Positions 29,701 through 40,159 of a stretch of 64,000 bases of DNA are shown here, in pieces. Position 1 is the first letter of the stretch, and each line of letters starts with the position of its first letter. The stretch covers positions 1-64,000 of the forward strand of contig NZ_JADHDA010000005.1 of NCBI RefSeq assembly GCF_015277735.1. Reading direction: 5' to 3'. A program made the position numbers and the translations under genes. Origin of the DNA: Psychrobacter sp. NG254 (GTDB taxonomy: Bacteria; Pseudomonadota; Gammaproteobacteria; Pseudomonadales; Moraxellaceae). The notes beneath the pieces were generated by a model. It was not told where the DNA came from. It was given only the letters and a program-made list of their open reading frames with translations, and did not search any database.

Positions 29701-31158
29701 GATGCCCTAGTATCCGTTAAATTGGTCTCGCGTCCAGGTGTTGGAACGATCGCAACAGGCGTCGCAAAAGCCTATGCCGATTTGATTACTATTTCAGGTT
29801 ATGATGGTGGTACAGCAGCGTCTCCGCTATCGTCTATCCATCATGCAGGCTCGCCATGGGAGCTAGGTCTGGCTGAAACCCATCAGTCTCTACGAGTGAA
29901 CGGATTACGTGATAAGGTACGTGTTCAGACCGATGGTGGTTTGAAGACAGGGCTAGATGTAGTCAAGGCAGCCATTCTTGGTGCAGAAAGCTTTGGCTTT
30001 GGTACCACGCCGATGATTGCGGTTGGGTGTAAATATCTACGTATCTGCCATTTAAACAACTGTCCAACAGGGGTTGCGACTCAAAAAGCCAAGCTACGTG
30101 ATGAGCATTTCATTGGCGAAGCAGAGATGTTGATTAACTTCTTTAAGTTTGTGGCGACTGAAACGCGCGAATGGTTAGCGGCACTTGGCGTTCGTAGTAT
30201 GGAAGAGCTGGTCGGTCGTACGGACTTGCTTAATATCTTAGAAGGCAATACTGATAAGCAGCGTCATCTTGATCTAACGCCATTGTTATTTAGTCACCCG
30301 GCCAGCGTTGGCAAAGCACAAACGTGTCAGGTAGAGCGCAATGAACCGTTTGATAAAGGCTTGCTTGCTGAGCAAATGATTAGTGATATGCTGGTGAATA
30401 TTCGTCAAGGCTCAGGCGGTGATTATAGCTATTTCGTTGGTAACTGTGACCGGTCTATCGGTGCTCGTATCTCAGGTGAGATTGCGCAAGTATGGGGCAA
30501 CCTTGGCATGAGTGACATGCCAATTAAACTGCGTCTAACGGGTACGGCAGGGCAGAGCTTGGGTGTTTGGAATGCCGGCGGCTTAAACATTGAGCTTGAA
30601 GGCGATGCCAATGACTATGTAGGCAAAGGCATGGCAGGCGGTGAGATTGTGATTTATCCGCCAAAAGGCTCAAACTTTATAGCACAAGAGACCGCCATTA
30701 TCGGTAACACTTGCCTATATGGCGCAACGGGTGGCAAGTTATATGCTGCTGGTACAGCAGGTGAGCGTTTTGGGGTGCGTAACTCCGGTACACATGCCGT
30801 CATCGAAGGCACAGGCGATCATTGCTGTGAGTATATGACAGGTGGTATCGTCACGATCCTTGGACGTACGGGTCTCAACTTTGGCGCGGGTATGACTGGC
30901 GGCTTCGCTTATGTACTCGATATGGAAGGTGACTTCTTTGATCGTTGCAACCATGAGCTAATCGATCTTAACCGTATCTCAAGCGAGCAAACAGAAGAGC
31001 ACCGTATTCATTTGCAACAAGTGATTGAGACTCATGTAGAGAAAACAGGCAGCGCATGGGGCCAGACGATACTGGATGACTTTGAACACTATGTTCGTAA
31101 GTTCTATTTGGTGAAGCCAAAAGCGGCAAACATTGCAAGCCTTCTTAAAACAACCATG

Positions 31159-31173
<15 letters not shown>
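26710..31173 (+). CDS. gltB: Glutamate synthase (NADPH) large subunit
   Basis: GltB makes two glutamates from glutamine and 2-oxoglutarate; with glutamine synthetase it assimilates ammonium. The 1487-residue protein has a short propeptide removed before Cys20 (NCGFGLIAH), the catalytic Cys of the class II glutaminase domain. The central and FMN domains contain [13 protein letters not shown] and [15 protein letters not shown]. The 3Fe-4S cluster Cys are at 1107, 1113 and 1118 ([12 protein letters not shown]). The C-terminal beta-helix has repeated Gly motifs. I chose the ATG at 26710 because AAAAGGA (26697-26703) precedes it. The in-frame start at 26599 would add 37 unconserved residues encoded by the hairpin region. 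Confidence 0.97.
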
Positions 31174-32839
<1,666 letters not shown>

Positions 32840-32883
32840 TGAGATTCGTCTAAACCCAGCGATTGATACGCAGGTTTTACCTC

Positions 32884-32924
32884 AAACGTCTTTTGTCCTT
32901 TTATGGGCAAAAGGCGTTTTTTTG
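32884..32924 (+). terminator. Intrinsic terminator of gltBD
   Basis: AACGTCTTTTGTCC pairs with GGCAAAAGGCGTT with G-T pairs and one bulge, followed by seven T. Confidence 0.75.
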
Positions 32925-33025
32925 ATGGTTACTTTGTAAATAGAGGCTCGACTGATAGCCTGTTTATGAGTAACCTGTGCTTTTTATTATCTATCTCACT
33001 TATCAACTAAAAAGAGTAGTCTTGC

Positions 33026-34249
33026 GTGAAACCAACCCTTTACCAACGTGTTACTGCGCCATTTATTGAGCCTTATGTTCGCTATCAACACGCGGATATC
33101 TTGCATGCCATACGTTTGGGTGTGGCGGTGATACTCGCTTTGTTACTCAACGGGGTCACCAATTTTCCACATGGCGAATGGACGACCATCACTGTATTTA
33201 TTATTTTGGGCTTATTACAGTATCAAGGGGCTATTTATACCAAGGCAAAAGAGCGCGTGCTTGGTACACTATTAGGCATTGGGATTGCCCTTGGGGTATT
33301 ATGGTTCAACCAAAATGCAGGTGCATGGCTGTGGGTCGATTATGCCCTCATTGGCTTGCTCAGTGGCATCATTGGCTATTTGGCGGTGAGAAATCTTGGC
33401 TACACAGGGCTACTGACGGGCATCACCATGTTGATGATTGTCTCTGATTTGGGCAATAACAGCATCGGTCAGGACGGTATTTATCGTGTGCTAAATATTT
33501 TGTTAGGTACTGGAGTCGCGGTAGCAGTAACGCTGATTTTACCGCTGAAATCGACCCTAATGTGGCGATTTTTATTGAGTAGTAATCTCGATGCTTGTAG
33601 TAGTCTCTATGCTGGCGTGGGTCATCATATTGATGCAACGGATGGCGGAGCAGATGGGATGACCGATGACACTGTCAAGCAGTTAAACACAGTGGCTTTT
33701 GCGGTTAATGAGGTGCCTGTTAATAGAACATTGGTCACAGCATTGCAGCAGATTAATAAACGCTTGCTTGCCGTGCGTCCACATCTGGCGGCGACAGCAA
33801 GTGAATCAGGCATAAAAAAAGAGACGCTAGAGACGATTCAGCGCACACACCGTAATATTATTGGCACGATTGATTTGTTGTTAAGTGCGGCCCCGCGTCT
33901 GGCGAATATCGACATCGATGAAGAAAATCATGTACTGTTGATACATTATCAAAATGAGCTAACCCAAGCGATGCAGCACATGGCCGCAGTGTTGCGCAGT
34001 CCAAGTGATGAGGTATTTCGGCCCATTACTCGTATCGCGGTTTCAGACTATCCAAGCGTGCAGCACTTAGCCTTTGAGTGGCAAGGGTATTTTTGGTTGA
34101 CACAAACGCTGCAAACCCAGTTACAGCAATTGAGTGACTTATTGCAAATCTCCAAACCGCATTGGTTTGCTGCTTCTGGTCTGGGCTATCAGCGCCGTGA
34201 GCAGCGCCGCATAAAAGAGCAGGGCGGCGAGACGGATTTACATCTATAA
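33026..34249 (+). CDS. FUSC/YccS-type inner-membrane protein
   Basis: The 407-residue product starts at GTG (33026) after AGAG. The N-terminal half has about six hydrophobic helices (such as AIRLGVAVILALLLNGV, GTLLGIGIALGVLWF and ALIGLLSGIIGYLAV). The soluble C-terminal half is helical (residues 190-400). This arrangement is that of the FUSC family (fusaric acid and aromatic acid exporter-like, YccS/AaeB relatives), although full members often have two such halves, so this is a half-size version. Substrate is unknown. It stands alone between the gltD terminator and a bidirectional terminator. Confidence 0.7.
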   Translation: MKPTLYQRVTAPFIEPYVRYQHADILHAIRLGVAVILALLLNGVTNFPHGEWTTITVFIILGLLQYQGAIYTKAKERVLGTLLGIGIALGVLWFNQNAGAWLWVDYALIGLLSGIIGYLAVRNLGYTGLLTGITMLMIVSDLGNNSIGQDGIYRVLNILLGTGVAVAVTLILPLKSTLMWRFLLSSNLDACSSLYAGVGHHIDATDGGADGMTDDTVKQLNTVAFAVNEVPVNRTLVTALQQINKRLLAVRPHLAATASESGIKKETLETIQRTHRNIIGTIDLLLSAAPRLANIDIDEENHVLLIHYQNELTQAMQHMAAVLRSPSDEVFRPITRIAVSDYPSVQHLAFEWQGYFWLTQTLQTQLQQLSDLLQISKPHWFAASGLGYQRREQRRIKEQGGETDLHL

Positions 34250-34253
34250 CGCA

Positions 34254-34292
34254 CAAAAAAACGCTGACCATTTAGGATCAGCGTTTTTATTT
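34254..34292. terminator. Bidirectional terminator
   Basis: AAAAACGCTGA-C-C and GG-A-TCAGCGTTTTT form a stem around ATTTA, flanked by A-rich and T-rich tracts. It lies between the convergent FUSC gene and the potD-like gene. Confidence 0.85.
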
Positions 34293-34332
34293 TGAAAGAC
34301 TACTTTATTTTTAAAGTGCTAAATCAGAACTA

Positions 34333-35466
34333 TTAACGACCAGTCTTTAACTTATCCCAGTACTGCTGATACACTTGCAAGGCCTCATCGCCGACATCTT
34401 CTTGGAATTCAGCTTTTGCCAGTACGTCTTTGGCAGGATAAATTGTTGGGTTGTTGCGGACGCTTTCGTCCATCAGCTCACGTGCTGCTATATTTGGTGA
34501 CGCGTAGCCAATCTCTTCACTCACGATTTTTGCATTTTCAGGACGCAATAAGTAATCAATAAATTTGTGTGCTGCATCAACTTGCTTGGCGTTTTTTGGA
34601 ATGACAAAGTTGTCCATCCATAAGATAGCGCCTTCGCTTGGATATTTATAAACCAAGCTGGTCAGACCTTCGTCATTGGCCATGACTGCCTCGCCATTCC
34701 ATGTCATGCCGAGCGACGTTTCGCCTTCAATGTACGGCATACGTGTGGCATCAGAATTAAAGGTTTTGACGTTTGGCATCAACGTGGTGAGCTTATCGTA
34801 AGCGGCTTTGATTTCGTCAGGATTGTTACTATTACCTGAGTAGCCAAGGGTCAGTAGTGCCATACCAAATACTTCACGCACATCATTGGTGAGCATTACC
34901 TGACCTTTATATTTAGGATCCCATAGGTCATTCCAACTATTGACAGTTTTCGGATCGACACTGTCACCGTTAATGGCTAGACCGGTGCTGCCCCACATAT
35001 AAGGAATAGAGTATTTGTTTTCAGGGTCGACTTTGGTATTGGTAAATGAGGTATCAAGGTTTTTAAAATTGCTCAATTTCGACTTATCTAACTCTTGCAG
35101 TAGCCCTTCTTTCGCCATCTTTTCGACATAATAAGTCGATGGAATGGCTAAATCATATTGGCTAGAGTCATCGAGCAGTTTCAGCTTGGCGTACATGGCT
35201 TCGTTAGAGTCAAACGTGGTGTAATTAACCGAGATACCAGTCTCTTCTTCAAAGCCATCTAAAATCTCCTGCGGCATATATTCTGACCAGTTATACAGGT
35301 TCAGTGTCACATTGCTCGCCGCCGCACTACCGTCAGCCGCATTGTCAGAGTTGCTACAGCTGGCAAGCACCAAGCCGACAGCCGCTGCTAATAATGCTTT
35401 TGGCACTATACGACCGACACTAGCCGAGGTGTGAGTAGTTGGATGGGACGATGATAAGTGGGTCAA
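34333..35466 (-). CDS. PotD-like spermidine/putrescine-binding lipoprotein (orphan)
   Basis: The 377-residue product is the solute-binding part of a polyamine ABC transporter. It starts at TTG with AGGAGAG six bases upstream, and there is no in-frame ATG before the lipoprotein signal. The lipobox is LASC with Cys37. Family hallmarks are LYNWSEYMPQEILDGFEEETG, YDLAIPSTYYVEKM, SIPYMWGSTGLAIN and AILWMDNFVIPKNA. No permease or ATPase gene adjoins it, so it must work with transport subunits encoded elsewhere or act as a sensor. It could also bind another small cation or amine. Confidence 0.88.
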   Translation of the reverse strand: MTHLSSSHPTTHTSASVGRIVPKALLAAAVGLVLASCSNSDNAADGSAAASNVTLNLYNWSEYMPQEILDGFEEETGISVNYTTFDSNEAMYAKLKLLDDSSQYDLAIPSTYYVEKMAKEGLLQELDKSKLSNFKNLDTSFTNTKVDPENKYSIPYMWGSTGLAINGDSVDPKTVNSWNDLWDPKYKGQVMLTNDVREVFGMALLTLGYSGNSNNPDEIKAAYDKLTTLMPNVKTFNSDATRMPYIEGETSLGMTWNGEAVMANDEGLTSLVYKYPSEGAILWMDNFVIPKNAKQVDAAHKFIDYLLRPENAKIVSEEIGYASPNIAARELMDESVRNNPTIYPAKDVLAKAEFQEDVGDEALQVYQQYWDKLKTGR

Positions 35467-35820
35467 AATATCTCTCCTAAATAAAGATAGTGCAAATCAG
35501 AAAAATTCAATAAAAAGCCAAAAGCCTGACATGGCCAATAAAACTATTATGGTTATTACTTTGTGCAATTTAAAGGGTTGTTATCAAGGCAATGCTTATT
35601 AATACTAATAAAAGGAGCTGGCTTGGCTAATCAAATGAATAGCGAAAATAACTTAAAGGCAGGTGATTTTGGGTAGAACTGTCAGTGAGTGACATTGGCT
35701 CGAGAAAAGATAATATATAACCATGCTATGATTAGCGCAGGCTCAAGCGCCAAATAGCGACAAGCCTTTGGCCTCTAAAATGTTAATTAACCATACCATA
35801 ATAATAAAGGATGCAACACA
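35467..35820. other. Divergent intergenic region with a possible 17-codon leader ORF
   Basis: The 354-bp gap lies between the divergent potD-like and SDR genes. A short frame from TTG 35623 to the TAG at 35676 (17 codons) has AAAGGAG five bases upstream, a better site than that of many real genes. It is AT-rich and otherwise featureless. I found no convincing promoter hexamer pair or long inverted repeat. Confidence 0.3.
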
Positions 35821-36618
35821 ATGAATCAAAGCACCTCAACTATCCCAGCACTGCTGACCAACAAAGTCGCCATCGTCACCGGCGCCAGTCGTGGACTGGG
35901 TGCAGAGATTGCTAAGCAAATGGCAGCAGCAGGTGCGATCGTCTGCGTCAACTACCTCAATAGTAAAGAGGCAGCTGATACGGTGGTTGCAGATATCATC
36001 GCTGCAAACGGACAAGCATTTGCATATCAGGCAGATGTCACCGATCTTGAGCAAGTAAAGGCAATGGCCACTGAAGTCGTCAGCCGTTACGGCCGTATCG
36101 GTATCTTGGTCAATAATGCTTTACCGTGCTATCAATTCAACCCAAGTGCGGAGTACACCAGTATCGAGACGGTCAAGTGGGCACATTTTTCGCAGCAGAT
36201 GGATGGTATTGTTAAAGGAGCGGTCAACACTGTACAGGCCGTATTGCCGCAGATGAAAGCGCAGCAGATGGGCAAAATCATCAATATCTCAACCAATCTT
36301 GTCTACAATCCAGTGGTTACCTATTATGATTACACCACGGCTAAATCGGCCTTGATAGGGCTGACACGCAATCTCGCGAGCGAGCTTGGTCAATATGGCA
36401 TTCGGGTTAATTTGCTGGCAGGCGGATTATTAAAGACCACCGATGCAAGTAGCTTAACTACTGAAGAGGTATTCGATTATATCGCGACTACAACACCGCT
36501 GCGCCAAGCAACATCAGTCGCTGACTTTGCCAATTCAGTGCTGCTCATGGCCTCTGATTTGAGCATGGCTATTACTGGTCAGTCCATTGCTGTGGATGGT
36601 GGTTTGACGATGCCTTAA
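35821..36618 (+). CDS. Short-chain dehydrogenase/reductase, FabG-like
   Basis: The 265-residue product is a classical SDR. It has the NADP-binding TGASRGLG motif (residues 20-27), the NNA motif (here VNNALPC instead of NNAG), catalytic Ser157 (NIST), Tyr171 and Lys175 (YTTAK). The C-terminal TGQSIAVDGG is typical of 3-oxoacyl-ACP reductases. It is not beside other fatty-acid genes, so the natural substrate is open; related alcohol or sugar dehydrogenases share this pattern. AAGGA lies 11 nt before the ATG. It converges with a HAD-phosphatase gene 31 bp downstream. Confidence 0.85.
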   Translation: MNQSTSTIPALLTNKVAIVTGASRGLGAEIAKQMAAAGAIVCVNYLNSKEAADTVVADIIAANGQAFAYQADVTDLEQVKAMATEVVSRYGRIGILVNNALPCYQFNPSAEYTSIETVKWAHFSQQMDGIVKGAVNTVQAVLPQMKAQQMGKIINISTNLVYNPVVTYYDYTTAKSALIGLTRNLASELGQYGIRVNLLAGGLLKTTDASSLTTEEVFDYIATTTPLRQATSVADFANSVLLMASDLSMAITGQSIAVDGGLTMP

Positions 36619-36620
36619 TG

Positions 36621-36651
36621 AATATCTAAAACACACGCAAGTTTAGATATT
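36621..36651. terminator. AT-rich hairpin between convergent genes
   Basis: AATATCTAAA (36621-36630) pairs perfectly with TTTAGATATT (36642-36651). It overlaps the stop of the minus-strand gene. There is no clear T-run, so terminator function is uncertain. Confidence 0.35.
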
Positions 36652-37489
36652 ACTTTACGGACGAGGTGGCATAGAACGGTTCAAGCACTGCTTGTATGCC
36701 ACACTCTTCAATCGTCCCAGTGACGAAATCAGCACGTGCAATCAGCGCGGGCTGAGCGTCTCCCATTGCCACAGCAAACCCAACCAAGTCAAACATCTCT
36801 AAATCATTCATACCATCACCAAACGCCATGCACTCGCTTGCATCTACGGCATAATACTCGCACACATCTTTGATACCACGGGCTTTAGACGCATCGGCTG
36901 GCAATATATCTGCACCAATTCGATGCCAATGTACCAGCTTTAAATCGTGCTGAGCAAAGTCGATGTCCTGCATTTTTTCTTGTTGATTATTAAAAAACAC
37001 CGAGCATTGATAAACGGTGTTTGACTGGTAGTAGTCAGGGTCAACGATAGAGTTGGGTGTGATGGCATTAAACTCGCGCAGACGCTCGTTTTCACCAGAC
37101 CATGCGATATGAGTGGCTGAGTCGAATTTATGAATCAGCTCGCTCTGTTGGCACAGCTTTACGATCTTGTCCGTTTGCTCAGCGGTCAGTGGATAGTGGC
37201 TGATTTGACCGCTATTATCAAAGCTATACTGTCCATTCATACAAATAATGGCATCGAGCACATTTGCTTCTAACAACGCTAGAATATCTTCGGGCAGTAT
37301 GGCTTTTGAGCGTCCGGTCGAAATGACCAGTTTGATATCAGTACCTGCCAGCTGTTCAAGCATTGCTTTGTTGTGCTCAGCAATAATACCGTTACGGCTC
37401 AAGGTATCATCGATGTCAAAAAAAATGATTTTTGGGACAGACATTTTGGTAGCCAGACTTTCTTTAGCGATTTTATCTTCGATAAACAT
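36650..37489 (-). CDS. Cof-type HAD-IIB family phosphatase
   Basis: The 279-residue product is a haloacid-dehalogenase phosphatase with a type IIB cap. Motif I is FFDIDDTLS (nucleophile Asp25, acid/base Asp27), motif II is VISTGRS, and motif IV is FGDGMNDLEM. The cap lies between them (about residues 90-190). Such Cof enzymes hydrolyse sugar phosphates, FMN or pyridoxal phosphate, and the substrate cannot be read here. AGGA sits 8 nt before the ATG at 37489. The inner ATG (Met16) has no Shine-Dalgarno. Confidence 0.85.
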   Translation of the reverse strand: MFIEDKIAKESLATKMSVPKIIFFDIDDTLSRNGIIAEHNKAMLEQLAGTDIKLVISTGRSKAILPEDILALLEANVLDAIICMNGQYSFDNSGQISHYPLTAEQTDKIVKLCQQSELIHKFDSATHIAWSGENERLREFNAITPNSIVDPDYYQSNTVYQCSVFFNNQQEKMQDIDFAQHDLKLVHWHRIGADILPADASKARGIKDVCEYYAVDASECMAFGDGMNDLEMFDLVGFAVAMGDAQPALIARADFVTGTIEECGIQAVLEPFYATSSVK

Positions 37490-37749
37490 GATGATCCTAT
37501 TATTTTAGTCATTTCAATACTGATGACTTCGATACTACTACAACACAGCCAATCAGATAAATACCTATCGCGTAACCTGTGTCTCTACAAACCTCTCCTT
37601 AGCTACTCAGCCAAAGAAGTAACAAAAATCCTAAACGATAGGAGTAACCAAGTATGGGTTATTTACTATAAAGTTATGACTAATTATTCAGATCAGTCAA
37701 TAAGATCAAATCGATTTTTGCCTTCACCAATCCGCCATCTAAAGGAACC

Positions 37750-38259
37750 ATGATGAAAATATTTACCCTAAAATCAGTGACCGCTTTGACCGCCTTAGTG
37801 TTATCTGCCAATGCTTTTGCCATGGATGTTACATTTGACGATGCAGCTTGGAATGGTAAAAAAATCCCTGAAGGGCAGCAGTGTCTAAACTATGAGGGAA
37901 AAAGCCCAGCCACGCCAAGCATGACGGTCTCAAACATTCCAGCCGGTGCGGAGAGCTTGGTATTCGTTTATAACGATGTGAGTAACAAACGTATGCAACA
38001 TGGGGGACATGGCATGGTAGAGTTTGCGCTGCCACAGGGTGCTACGAGTGCTAAGATTCCACGCGTGTTTGGGCATACTTATGAAGTACCAGTCGGTATT
38101 GAGATGGTCGCAGAATACCGTAGCCGCAAAGGTGAAGTAGGCGGTGCGTATAAGCCGCCTTGTTCAGGTGGTAAAAATCATTTATATACGGTAGATGTAC
38201 AGGCATGGCAGGGCGATATAGTACTTGCTGAAACCACGGTTGAGATGGGTCGGTATTAA
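37750..38259 (+). CDS. Periplasmic PEBP-like (YbhB/YbcL-like) protein
   Basis: The 169-residue product has a clear signal peptide (MMKIFTLKSVTALTALVLS, cleavage after NAFA). The mature part resembles the phosphatidylethanolamine-binding fold: SMTVSNIPAGAESLVFVYND, then a short loop with HGGHGMVEFALPQG, and a late PPCSGGKNHLYTVDVQAW that fits the family PPxGxxHxY pattern. Similarity is recognised by motif order only and the family is divergent here. Two Cys could form a disulfide. AAGGA precedes the start. Function in bacteria is unclear. It is followed by a terminator of a type repeated twice more nearby. Confidence 0.6.
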   Translation: MMKIFTLKSVTALTALVLSANAFAMDVTFDDAAWNGKKIPEGQQCLNYEGKSPATPSMTVSNIPAGAESLVFVYNDVSNKRMQHGGHGMVEFALPQGATSAKIPRVFGHTYEVPVGIEMVAEYRSRKGEVGGAYKPPCSGGKNHLYTVDVQAWQGDIVLAETTVEMGRY

Positions 38260-38283
38260 TCAATCAAGCATTTCAGACAGTGT

Positions 38284-38318
38284 AAACGGCCGTCTATGCA
38301 GTATATAGGCGGCTTTTT
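38284..38318 (+). terminator. Intrinsic terminator, first copy of a repeated type
   Basis: GCCGTCTAT (38289-38297) pairs with ATAGGCGGC (38305-38313), followed by five T. Near-identical stems end the two following genes. Confidence 0.75.
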
Positions 38319-38508
38319 AGTGAGCGTGAGTTAGGTTCACCTCTCTATAAAACATGCTAGCTTAGTGAATAGGCAATGTTTTGATTGATGTTTGTAACCC
38401 TTGAGCACTGAGTAAACACGGGTAAATCGTATGGTATAATTGAGACAGTGCTATAGGAAAATACAGATTAGACTTGTTAATTATTAGAATAATGATATCA
38501 CAGTAATT

Positions 38509-38553
38509 ATGCCAATTTTTATAGTACAATTGTACTCTGAGAAGTATTGGCAT
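38509..38553. repeat. Nested inverted repeat
   Basis: ATGCCAA (38509-38515) and its complement TTGGCAT (38547-38553) flank a perfect 14-bp palindrome, AGTACAATTGTACT (38523-38536). It lies about 90-190 bp before the first BLUF-like gene and is not repeated before the second. It could be a regulator site or an RNA stem. Confidence 0.5.
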
Positions 38554-38635
38554 CCTATCTCATCAAAATTCTAAAGCGTATTTTTAGAAATACAATGATG
38601 CTAGATAACAAAAAATCATTAAGAAACAAAATGTT

Positions 38636-38663
38636 ATTGATTATACTTTATCTTAAAGTGTAT
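38636..38663 (+). promoter_or_regulatory. Shared operator-like motif upstream of the first BLUF-like gene
   Basis: An ATTGAT lead is followed by TATACTTTA (38642-38650), three bases, and TAAAGTGTA (38654-38662), an inverted repeat with one T-G position. TATACT could serve as a -10 box. The same motif precedes the second BLUF-like gene, with 26 of 28 positions identical and the same 37-bp distance to the start codon. Confidence 0.6.
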
Positions 38664-38700
38664 CTTAAATTAGATTAGGTTCTCACAAATAAGGTTTCTT

Positions 38701-39180
38701 ATGACTACAATGACAAGCCAACCTTCAGAAGATAGAAAAAGGCATGGCGAGCATATTCTGATCAACATGACATATATCGCCAAAAATGTCGATTTGGACT
38801 CTGGAATTGAGCTGACTCGTGCACTTGAGTACTGGCGCAGATATTTTGAAGAAAACGATATCGTTTCAGCGTTAGTGATTAGTGAAGGCTATTTCGTTCA
38901 AAGTTTTCAAGGAACAAGGCCTGCTATCAGTACTGCCTTGGCAAAGATACTTGACGAGCATTCGACCATTTTCCCCAATATTGTCAACATAGGAGAAATA
39001 GAATCGCGTCAATGGAATGGGTTTTTAATCAAACATCTAACCTCAAGCGTTGAAGATGAAGAGTATGCCCTAAAAAACTTTTCGGCAGGTTCTGACTATA
39101 ATCCTTACCTAATGACAAGTGCTCAGATTGAAAGCTTTTTGGCAGCAATTTTTGAAGAAGTCGAATCTAGTAAATCTTAA
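38701..39180 (+). CDS. BLUF-like blue-light sensor domain protein 1
   Basis: The 159-residue product matches the BLUF fold (blue light using FAD). It has a strand with the key Tyr25 (LINMTYIA), helix ELTRALEYWRRYFEEN, strand SALVISEGYFVQ with the key Gln67 and FQG (family: FLQVLEG), then helix AISTALAKILDEH and the RQWNGF segment. Tyr-to-Gln spacing is 42, as in AppA and PixD. At the position of the conserved flavin-contacting Asn there is Phe49; an Asn lies three residues later. The C-terminal 45 residues are helical with no output enzyme domain, so it would act through a protein partner. It is the first copy of a tandem duplication. Confidence 0.65.
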   Translation: MTTMTSQPSEDRKRHGEHILINMTYIAKNVDLDSGIELTRALEYWRRYFEENDIVSALVISEGYFVQSFQGTRPAISTALAKILDEHSTIFPNIVNIGEIESRQWNGFLIKHLTSSVEDEEYALKNFSAGSDYNPYLMTSAQIESFLAAIFEEVESSKS

Positions 39181-39228
39181 AAGGGTAGTATCCGCTCTCT
39201 ATAATGGGTGTCTATTCTAACTCGCGTA

Positions 39229-39265
39229 AAAAAGCCGTCTATACGTTTGTATAGGCGGCTTTTTG
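39229..39265 (+). terminator. Intrinsic terminator, second copy of the repeated type
   Basis: AAAAAGCCGTCTATAC (39229-39244) pairs with GTATAGGCGGCTTTTT (39249-39264), with one G-T pair and a 4-nt loop. Confidence 0.85.
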
Positions 39266-39532
39266 ATGAAAGCAAGTTACCAGTATCGGTAGAGTGTGTA
39301 TTCTTAGCAATTGGACAAAATATTGGTTGATGTTCATAAGTAACTCTCACAATCTTTGACTATTAAAAACGCCTTAGTGATTCCTGTTTGTGGATTGAAA
39401 ATTGGTATATCGGCACATACAGATGAGAATCTCTAACGATTAGAATGATGCTGTCACAATGACTGAGCTACTTTTCGTTGTGTTATTTTAAGGTAGTAAA
39501 TGATAAGAACTTGGTCAATTTCCAAGAGTTTA

Positions 39533-39560
39533 ATTGATTATACTTTATGATAAAGTGTAT
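39533..39560 (+). promoter_or_regulatory. Shared operator-like motif upstream of the second BLUF-like gene
   Basis: The layout matches the motif at 38636-38663: ATTGAT, TATACTTTA (39539-39547), three bases, TAAAGTGTA (39551-39559). Only the centre differs. The 37-bp distance to the ATG at 39598 is identical, which supports that start. Confidence 0.6.
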
Positions 39561-39597
39561 ATTAATTTATATACCTATTATATAAATGGATTTTCTT

Positions 39598-40077
39598 ATG
39601 CATACAACGGCAGGTCAAATTTCAGAAAATAGGAAAAGACATGGCGAGCATCTTCTGATTAGCCTAACGTATATCGGTAAAAACATTGAATTAAAAACAG
39701 GTATAGAATTAACCCGTGCTCTTGAACAGTGGCGAAGATACTTTGAGGAAAGTGGGTTGGTCGCAGCGCTTGTGATCAATGACGGTTACTTTGTTCAAAA
39801 CATTCAAGGCTCAAGACCAGCTGTCAATGCTGCTCTAACGAAGATAATTGATGAGCATTTTAAGATTATCCCTAATGTTGTCAAGGTGGAAGAAATAGGA
39901 GCGCTTCGATGGGATGGGTTCGTAACCAAACACCTGACGGAAAGTGCTGAAGATGAGGAATATGCTTTGAAAAGTTTCTCAGCAGGTTTTGATTTCAATC
40001 CTTATTTAATGAAAAGCACTCAGATTGAAAGCTTTTTGACAGCGATATTTGAAGGTGCTGATTACAACGAATCTTAA
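39598..40077 (+). CDS. BLUF-like blue-light sensor domain protein 2
   Basis: The 159-residue product is a paralog of the preceding gene, colinear without gaps. It has the key Tyr (LISLTYIG), the QWRRYFEESG helix, and the VINDGYFVQNIQG strand with the key Gln. Phe again replaces the conserved BLUF Asn, and here no Asn lies nearby at all. The frame opens at 39586, but I start at 39598. The length then equals that of copy 1, and the distance to the shared motif is the same. Divergence between the copies is considerable, so the duplication is old. Both copies are intact, which suggests they are maintained for different or dose-dependent roles. Confidence 0.65.
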   Translation: MHTTAGQISENRKRHGEHLLISLTYIGKNIELKTGIELTRALEQWRRYFEESGLVAALVINDGYFVQNIQGSRPAVNAALTKIIDEHFKIIPNVVKVEEIGALRWDGFVTKHLTESAEDEEYALKSFSAGFDFNPYLMKSTQIESFLTAIFEGADYNES

Positions 40078-40159
40078 ATTGGTATTGTCTATTCACTATG
40101 ATGGATGCTTGCTTCAATTTTCAAAAGCGATTATTCATATTGGTTGGTTTAGCCAACGT

